Below are positions 9,054 through 14,684 of a DNA stretch of 14,684 nt, piece by piece (the first letter of the stretch is position 1; the number at the start of each line of letters is the position of its first letter). Below the pieces are notes generated by a model that did no database searches, had not been told where the DNA came from, and saw only the letters and a program-made list of their open reading frames with translations. The DNA is from Clavulina sp. PMI_390 (taxonomy: Eukaryota > Basidiomycota > Agaricomycetes > Cantharellales > Hydnaceae): NCBI GenBank assembly GCA_015039315.1, contig WIDE01000282.1:1-14684 (forward strand), in the 5' to 3' direction. The position numbers were made by a program, and so were the translations under genes.

Positions 9054-10496
9054 GTGCTCCCTCTGGACCAAGCGACCGTATATGACGATAGCCCTACCTC
9101 TAGCTCTGTGTCTAGCGAATCCTGCGGCAACGACGATGATAGCGAAAACTCGAGTAGTTATGAGACGCCACTAACGGCAATTCAACCTCAAGTTATGCTC
9201 GAAAAGTTCGGATTCAGCTCTCAGCTGGACCTCATTCAGCTTTCAAGGAAGGAAGCTTCTTCATTATTGGACCAAATCCTTGCGGTATGTTCCTCGAGTT
9301 CGTTGGCCGCAACATAACCTCAAGAGAGTAACACGGACTCTCAGGCCTTGAAAGGCCGTGTATATGATTCGGAAGAATATAAAGAGACCTTGAAACTCTT
9401 AAGGGACTGTTCGGCCGGCCTTTCGATGGTTCCTTCTTCCTTCCAAGTAGAGAGGGTGATCTTTGATAGGCAGGACGTGATCGGACGAGGCGGAGATATC
9501 ACTTTCTATCATGGACGGTGGGAAGATCAGGATTTGATTGTCCAAGAGGTAGGTGTGGCCAAGAAGGATTGGAATAAGCCTTTGGGACGCAAAGTAACGC
9601 CGGTAAGCTTGCATACTGTTTTAGGGGATATCGTGCTAATCTGCATCCACAGCTCTTATGTCGCGAAGCTATTACCCGCTCAGAGCTTCATCATCCAAAT
9701 CTCCTTCCATTTCTAGGCGTCTATATCGAGAAAGAGAGTTCGCCCCCGATTACTCTATGTAGGTGTTTGGATGGTGGCTTGGTTGAGGACCTTGTGGTTG
9801 AACGACCGCCTGGGCGAGAAGTTTTCTGGCTCATAGTGAGTGAGAAACTGGCTATGATAGGCACACGGTTTCTCAGCTCTGTACCCTGTGGATGCTAGGT
9901 TCTTGGAGTGACGAAGGGGCTGGCTTATCTACATCGGCAAGAGCCCCCTATCATTCATGGAGACCTGCATCCTGTGAGTGAAGCTATCAGGTCCTCCGTT
10001 GCCCTTTGTTTTGTCTCACCCGCGGAGAGCCCAAAATTTGCAGGGGACGATCTCTCTTGACAAGTCTGGAAACCCATACATCTGGGGATTCGGGCTTAGC
10101 CGCATCCGATCTGAAGTCAGTCGGACGCGAACAATTATTTTAGGTGGGCTTAGATCACGATTTGTGGCCCCAGAGCTCTCGACAAGTTTGATGCGACGCT
10201 TTCGAACGACGGAAGCAAGCGACATTTTTGCACTCGCTATGACTCTTCTCAACGTCTGGTCAGCTGAATTGCCATTCGTTGAAATAAAAAACGAGAGTAA
10301 AGTGGCTTCGAGCCTAAGGAAGGGCAATCGGCCGAGCCAACCCGGCAGCACCGTAGTTCTTCCCGCAGATATTCAGTCATCATTCTGGGCTTTGCTCATA
10401 GATATGTGGACGCAAGACCCCGCTCTCCGACTACCGATTCGCGACGTAGTAGAGCGTTTGGAGGGATGCAAAAGAAGGGTCGAGGAAACATTGTGA
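9054..10496 (+). CDS. TKL-like protein kinase paralogue C, probable pseudokinase
   Basis: Five exons: about 9054-9284, 9345-9602, 9653-9835, 9899-9973 and 10044-10496 (introns of 60, 50, 63 and 70 bp, phase 0), giving about 399 aa. Exon 1 encodes an Asp/Ser-rich stretch and the FG module (LEKFGFSSQLDLIQLS). The kinase fold has glycine loop IGRGGDITFYHG, beta-3 Lys (AKKDW), alpha-C REAIT and HHPNLLPFLG. The catalytic loop reads IHGDLHPGT, so Thr (10047-10049) replaces the metal-binding Asn. The DFG motif reads WGFGLSR, so Gly (10086-10088) replaces the Mg-binding Asp. FVAPEL, SDIFALAM and the final Arg-containing helix remain. Losing both metal ligands makes catalysis very unlikely. The frame of exon 1 is open from 8961 but has no ATG before 9195, which would cut off the acidic segment. 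The initiator may lie in an unseen upstream exon or be lost; the stated start only marks the homologous region. The acceptor at 9344 was preferred because it leaves 14 residues before TLKLL, as in A and B. Confidence 0.8.
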
Positions 10497-10919
10497 GTGC
10501 ACCAGAATCAGTTATGATAGTCAGCCTGGCTCCCTCACCTGTTGTGAAACTTTCGCTCACTATGAAAGATAATTACATTGATAACACCCACCCTCTCGCA
10601 TTCGCTGGTGGAATAGTTCTATATGGTTCAACGGGGCTGACAGTGAGATGGATCCAAGAAACCTTTTCTGGGTTCTTTTAATTCCCTTTCCCCTAGTTTA
10701 TTGAGCCTTTTGAGGTCATGTGTATTTGATGCGACAGTTTGACACCTAACTCAACCTGTCGGAGCTGTCTTTGATGGATGTAAGACCCAAGTTAACCAAC
10801 CTATTGTTGATCTTAGGACGCCCGCTGTACAGCTAATCAATCCTATTGTCAATGTGCTAACCTGAAGATCTTATTTTTAGGACATTCTACAACATTGTAA
10901 ACTTTTAGAGAAGAATTGA
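10497..10919. other. Intergenic downstream of kinase C
   Basis: The stop of kinase C is embedded in a GTGAGT sequence (10493-10498), so a further 3' intron cannot be excluded, but no downstream exon with kinase-like or paralogue-like sequence follows. No other feature was recognised. Confidence 0.45.
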
Positions 10920-11566
10920 CTGTTGTGTGCACCGGCGAGCCGGCCCGTACGTCCACCTTTCAATATCACAGCAACCACTGAACTCCCAACCAGATATTGC
11001 GAAGAGTTGACTCAAGCCGCGAGAAGCTTCAATTTGAGTGATGGATTTGATTTCTACTTCGAGGGTCAGATAGTATGAGGTTGGTCCCCCTGTCAAGTTG
11101 TGGTAATGTGCCAGTGGCGAGCTACCATTTTGCCACCGTGATTTCTATCCCCAATCTGAGCCCGTTCTACCAATACGATACAGTCGGAGTGCCCATTCCC
11201 TGGGGTGAAAAATAAGGGTCAGAATGGTGCTTGAATGGGGATGCTAATTCAGTTTACTGCTTGCTTGCTTACAACACGAAAGTTTATACCCAAGTTATTG
11301 ACTTTTCTCGCCTCGAGATCGTCTCCTCTGACCTTATGACTGGATAAATGGCGCAAATTTCAATGATCGCATCCTTGCAGCTTGCTCGCTTGGTGTATGA
11401 ATAGGAGCTCACCCTATTCGGCTATCAAGACACTCCCGCTCCCGCATATGGAGACCTCAAGGGGTTTGCAAGCTCCATAGCTGAGTTGCGACCGATTCTT
11501 TTGGCTGATATGGCCCCCGCGCTGATGGTTCCTGACCGCGCAAGAAGCGGCACTGAGACTCCTATT
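10920..11566 (+). pseudogene. Exon-like remnant, faint glycoside-hydrolase resemblance
   Basis: Three open segments on the plus strand look protein-like but do not join into one clean model. Segment 10920-11075 contains RYCEELTQAARSFNLSDGF. Segment 11117-11212 contains IPNLSPFYQYDTVGVPIPWG. Segment 11405-11566 (54 codons, preceded by an acceptor-like TAG and ending at a strong GTACGT donor) contains PAYGDLKGFASSIAELRPIL. The last one resembles the helix near the C-terminal end of TIM-barrel glycoside hydrolases, where an 'AY..LK..A.EI..L.P.L' pattern follows the catalytic strand. This is a resemblance by eye, not a domain hit. The frame just upstream (ATG at 11348) reads through an in-frame TAG into this segment, which would fit either a splice acceptor or a decayed gene. 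No start codon or complete product can be assigned. Confidence 0.25.
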
Positions 11567-12420
11567 GTACGTTTTTGGGGTTATTCTACTGGCTCGTGCC
11601 CTGCTTTCTGCCGCAAGCACTCATCGTGTTAATCTGATCCCGATTTTTGTCACATCTCACATTTGCTTGCATGCATTGAACGAGAATGCATTGCCCACCC
11701 ACCATGCATTTGTCTCGAGTTACATGGCATGTCAGAATTTTTTTTCTATAAGCTTCCAGATGAAATTTAAGTATTTGATCTCGTGAAAGCATTTCGCTCG
11801 AGATCCACCAAGGACGAGAATAGATTGCGAATCCTCGGCTGCTCGATGTTACTGACCGTCCGCGAGCTTTCTGAGTATGCCACAGTATCTGGATCTCACT
11901 CTGCGCAGCTGTAGTAAGCGCGCTATGAGTGAGGCGGGCAGACACCTATGGTAGTAGAGGTTCAATCCAGTTCCTATTGTGTAGTCTATGTTCAGTTGCT
12001 TGATGTATCCCTCCTGCCAGTGCAGGTAGCAAAGCCACACCAGACCACATTAAACATATCACTCCAATCGTATATTTTGAATGTATTTCATGTATGACAT
12101 ACCTCATCTAACGGGATTCTGATTACAGCTGCATGCAACGTCTTCTTTGAAGTCCTTTGTATCAACGACCACCTGATCCACGGTAACTTGAAGGTGTATA
12201 TTTGGGGGACTCTCATAAGATGTTTTTTTTTCTGAAAGAAAAATTGCCGATAGGGTATATGAGGTCGGGAATGCCCCAGAACTGCCCAAAAAAAAAAACC
12301 AGACATGCTGTGGATAGGTGCGTCATGTGAAATTTCCAATCTCTCACACAAAGAACGGAGAACAGAGAGATCTACATGTCGATGTTTATGAAATAGATTG
12401 CAAATACTCTAATCTACAGC
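11567..12420. other. No supportable gene; homopolymer runs
   Basis: A GTACGT donor-like site opens the segment. A minus-strand open frame of 119 codons (11586-11945) begins at GTG and lacks a domain. Minus-strand frames at 12088-12351 read through T- and A-runs (about 12222-12230 and 12288-12298), producing Phe and Lys homopolymers, which argues against coding. No RNA gene was recognised. Confidence 0.45.
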
Positions 12421-12476
12421 TTCCTTAGGTCTCGCTCAAGGGGGTGCGGGATTCAAGTTCTGACTACTTATGCTGG
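12421..12476 (+). repeat. Left copy of a dispersed inverted repeat
   Basis: The core 12437-12476 (CAAGGGGGTGCGGGATTCAA onward to TATGCTGG) matches the reverse complement of 13057-13097 at 37 of 41 aligned positions. Similarity is weaker over the outer 16 bp. The GGGATTCAA core is reminiscent of an RNA polymerase III B box, so it could be part of a tRNA-derived SINE, but no A box or folded tRNA is visible. Confidence 0.65.
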
Positions 12477-13056
12477 TTCCCCCAATTTCGCCCCTATGGC
12501 TGACCCTCCCTTGTACTGAATTGAACACAAGCGCCCTCCCTAAACGAGTCATTATGTAATCACGCCTAACCTGCCATATATAGCAGTTTCTTGGGCGATC
12601 AGTGAGCGGGGTGTGTGTTCCATTGTGCTCCTTTGTTGGAACTCACGGCCTGCTCATCTGGTTGCTCGTCTGAAGGAATATACATGGATAGGCGTTTGAC
12701 GTTGATAAATAGTCCCATTTGGCTGAACGTAAGCTAAGAACTGATCGGATCTCCTTATCTACGAAACCGATGGTAATCAGACGCAATATCCAACGCTCCA
12801 CACTGAATTCCCTTCAGTAGTGTCTAATAATATGAGGATTTGGCTGTTATAGAGGATCTCCGGGTCAGAATAATGGGACCAGTTAGTGAAGATCATGAGG
12901 TGACTCTAGTATCTCAAAGTGACGCAAATCGTGCTGATTTGCTACGAAGAACGCTATTCATGCGGAGGGCTATGTTATTTTGACAGTTATACAACTTTGA
13001 ATCTGCCAATAGTAAGAAGTTTTTCCCGCTTCATCCGACCCTCCCTCCCTCCCTCC
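12477..13056. other. Spacer between inverted repeats
   Basis: No open frame with recognisable content is seen. The spacer ends in a pyrimidine microsatellite at about 13039-13056. If the flanking repeats are terminal repeats, this would be the interior of a non-coding element of roughly 0.69 kb. Confidence 0.4.
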
Positions 13057-13058
13057 CC
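13039..13058 (+). repeat. (CCCT)n microsatellite
   Basis: About four to five perfect CCCT units abut the inner edge of the right inverted-repeat copy. This short pyrimidine tract is a candidate for length polymorphism. Confidence 0.8.
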
Positions 13059-13113
13059 AGCATACGTAGTCAAAATTTGAATCCCGCGACCCCCTTGGTC
13101 TCACTTAGGAATC
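13057..13113 (-). repeat. Right copy of the dispersed inverted repeat
   Basis: Read on the minus strand, this contains CAAGGGGGTCGCGGGATTCA followed by a TGACTACGTATGCTGG end. It differs from the left copy by three substitutions and one gap in the core. Confidence 0.65.
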
Positions 13114-13223
13114 TTGGACAAACAGCGATATCTGCGTCGCTCGCTACGACTTTGGGGTGTCCACGGGATCTCTTCCAATCTCTCTATTAAAGTTACTGAA
13201 TTTATATAATGTTGTCTTTGCAG

Positions 13224-13994
13224 GGAGAACAAGGCGATCAAGCTCTTGTGGATTCTGGCCAGATGCATGGAGCAAAGTTAGTCGTTGGTCAGGTCGAGGA
13301 AAACGCCGTCAGGCAGACCACTGCTACTGCGAAGCAGTTGGCCAGAATAGCGGATCTGACTTATCCAAGTCCTGGCGCCTTTGGGACGTGAGCAAAGCTC
13401 TGGTATCGCACCACTGGCATAACGGTATACTTCCTTACTCTGTGGGCAAATTATCAACCCCCTGCTCACTCTTCTATAAGACGCTGGCTGCTCGTCTCAA
13501 GTAGATTTGGCTGTATAATCACTCGGGAGATCAGCTTCTCGGAGCCGTGTTGAGCGCGCTGAAGAAACGTATTGGCAATTCTAGCCGTATAATTCGGTTA
13601 TATTGTGAGCTGTATTGAGCTATCACCTGGCTCACCAAGATCTAGTACTTGGAACGCCTGGCATTTTTTTGTCTCTAATTGGGGGTAGCAGCGGAATTAC
13701 TGGTTTTGCGTCCCGAGTGTCTTAATCTCCGCCGCTGGCATTGTGCTTGTATTACTTCAGCAATCCTCTCAGGCGCGGCTGGCCCCATGTTACCGAGCAT
13801 TCTTCGTCCATGGGACCCTCAGCATCTTCCAGAACCCCATTACGGCCACGTTCAGTAGGAGCGGTGATGTGCAGAAGAGTTATGCTGACAACAAGAACAG
13901 CGGGCAACCTAATAGTAGCAACGCAGGCAGAAGGTGTATGCCATTTTTTTTTTTGACTCTTATCGATTATCTCGTATTCCTTGCTTTGAATTAG
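13224..13994 (+). other. Exon-like open stretches of unknown identity
   Basis: Three plus-strand stretches look like exons, but their phases do not agree under one model. Stretch 13224-13387 follows a good TTTGCAG acceptor, ends at a GTGAGC donor, and encodes a helical, Gln/Ala-rich segment (VGQVEENAVRQTTATAKQLA). A second, after an acceptor-like TAG at about 13502-13504, reads GDQLLGAVLSALKKRIG. A third, 13689-13994, encodes a hydrophobic run (CVPSVLISAAGIVLVLL) then a polar Ser/Asn-rich part, with a possible donor near 13936. Together they might be pieces of a small membrane protein gene or a decayed one. No family was recognised. Confidence 0.2.
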
Positions 13995-14684
13995 TTTCTT
14001 TCTTCTCTGTTACTACTGGTGCTGTTGAATTGAAACACGTGCGCGAATGGCTGAGAGAAACGGTTTGATGATTATTCGCTCTGTGTTAGAATGCCGGGAA
14101 ATCACTCGGTCGATTGGCAGGTGCAGGTGTTACCCGAATAAGGGGCATCTTGCAATAGCGCCAGCAAAGTGATTTTCATTACACCGCAGTTCTGGATAAC
14201 CGGTTCAGTGCTAGCTTGGCACCCAAGCTGTGCTAGTGCTTGAATATTGACGTATATTTGATATCCATACCGTAGAAAACCTTCCGAACTCATGCATCAA
14301 GCGCTTATACTTGATAATGCTGCATTTTCTTGAGTCATCAGTCTTACAATCTGAACTCAATGATCCCTGACAGAGGGATTCCGAAAGCGATCTGCCGGCA
14401 TTCCTTCTTCAATACACTTTCAATTAATCACGTCATACAAAGTCTCTAAGGGTCGCATCAATGGTACGCCAAGTTAGGGAGGCTACCATGTCTATAGCAC
14501 GCATTTGGACGCCGAGTATTGGCCTGACAAAAACAAACACACTTACCATCTCTGTAGCTTCATGCTTCCACATGGTTTCGTATATTGGTATAGGATGTCC
14601 AGATATAGTGAGATATACTCGATTTCTTCCAGCAATTGTTCTGTTTCGAGCACGTGTGACGTGAGTGAAGTTCTCCACAGTTGC
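13995..14684. other. Window end without a confident gene
   Basis: A plus-strand ATG at 14461 opens 67 codons (to 14664) and is followed by a GTGAGT donor-like site at 14660, so it could be a first exon running past the window. An antisense frame (14433-14678) overlaps it. Neither has a recognisable domain. Confidence 0.4.

Noticed and set aside
11955..11990. GGTTCAATCC as a tRNA T-loop
   Set aside because: The flanking bases do not form a T stem or an acceptor stem, and no A box lies at the right distance.
12288..12298. A-run as a retroelement poly(A) tail
   Set aside because: There is no upstream retroelement coding or SINE body in the right orientation, and no flanking duplication is seen.
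12088..12351. Minus-strand open frame of 87 codons
   Set aside because: It runs through A and T homopolymers, giving Phe and Lys runs, with no recognisable protein content.

Overview
The window looks like a piece of a basidiomycete (probably Agaricomycetes) nuclear genome. The evidence is short phase-0 GT-AG introns of about 50-80 bp, intact gene models that appear only after splicing, and kinases of the HG(D/N)LHP type, which recur in expanded mushroom kinase families. There are no bacterial operon features. The organism assignment is inference from gene style, not from a species-specific match.

The clear content is three tandem, same-strand paralogues of a TKL-like protein kinase: gene A (about 2193-3681), gene B (4546-6014) and gene C (about 9054-10496). 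All three share the same five-exon plan with phase-0 introns at matching places, a 25-codon exon 4, an acidic Ser/Asp-rich N-terminus and a short helical 'FG' module ahead of the kinase fold. They differ in catalytic residues. Gene A has Asn for the catalytic Asp and Lys for the alpha-C Glu. Gene C has Thr for the catalytic-loop Asn and Gly for the DFG Asp. Only gene B keeps the full set, but its second intron has lost its ancestral in-frame donor. The trio therefore reads as one probable kinase flanked by two probable pseudokinases.

Other regions. At 1-1114 a weak multi-exon hypothetical gene can be assembled. At 1115-1950 and 3682-4293 no gene is convincing. At 6137-6646 there is a 510-bp non-autonomous DNA transposon (MITE) with hAT-like CAGGGGTG ends and many ATTTGAG/CTCAAAT subterminal motifs. 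At 6647-8950 no gene is supportable. At 10920-11566 there are exon-like segments, one of which faintly resembles the C-terminal part of a TIM-barrel glycoside hydrolase. At 12421-13113 there is a pair of about 40-bp inverted repeats about 0.6 kb apart. At 13224-13994 there are exon-like open stretches of unknown identity, one with a possible membrane segment. The last 700 bases hold no confident gene.

If the kinase cluster is expressed, the simplest reading is a locally duplicated signalling family in which two copies have turned into allosteric, scaffold or decoy proteins while one may retain phosphotransfer. This is inference from residues alone.
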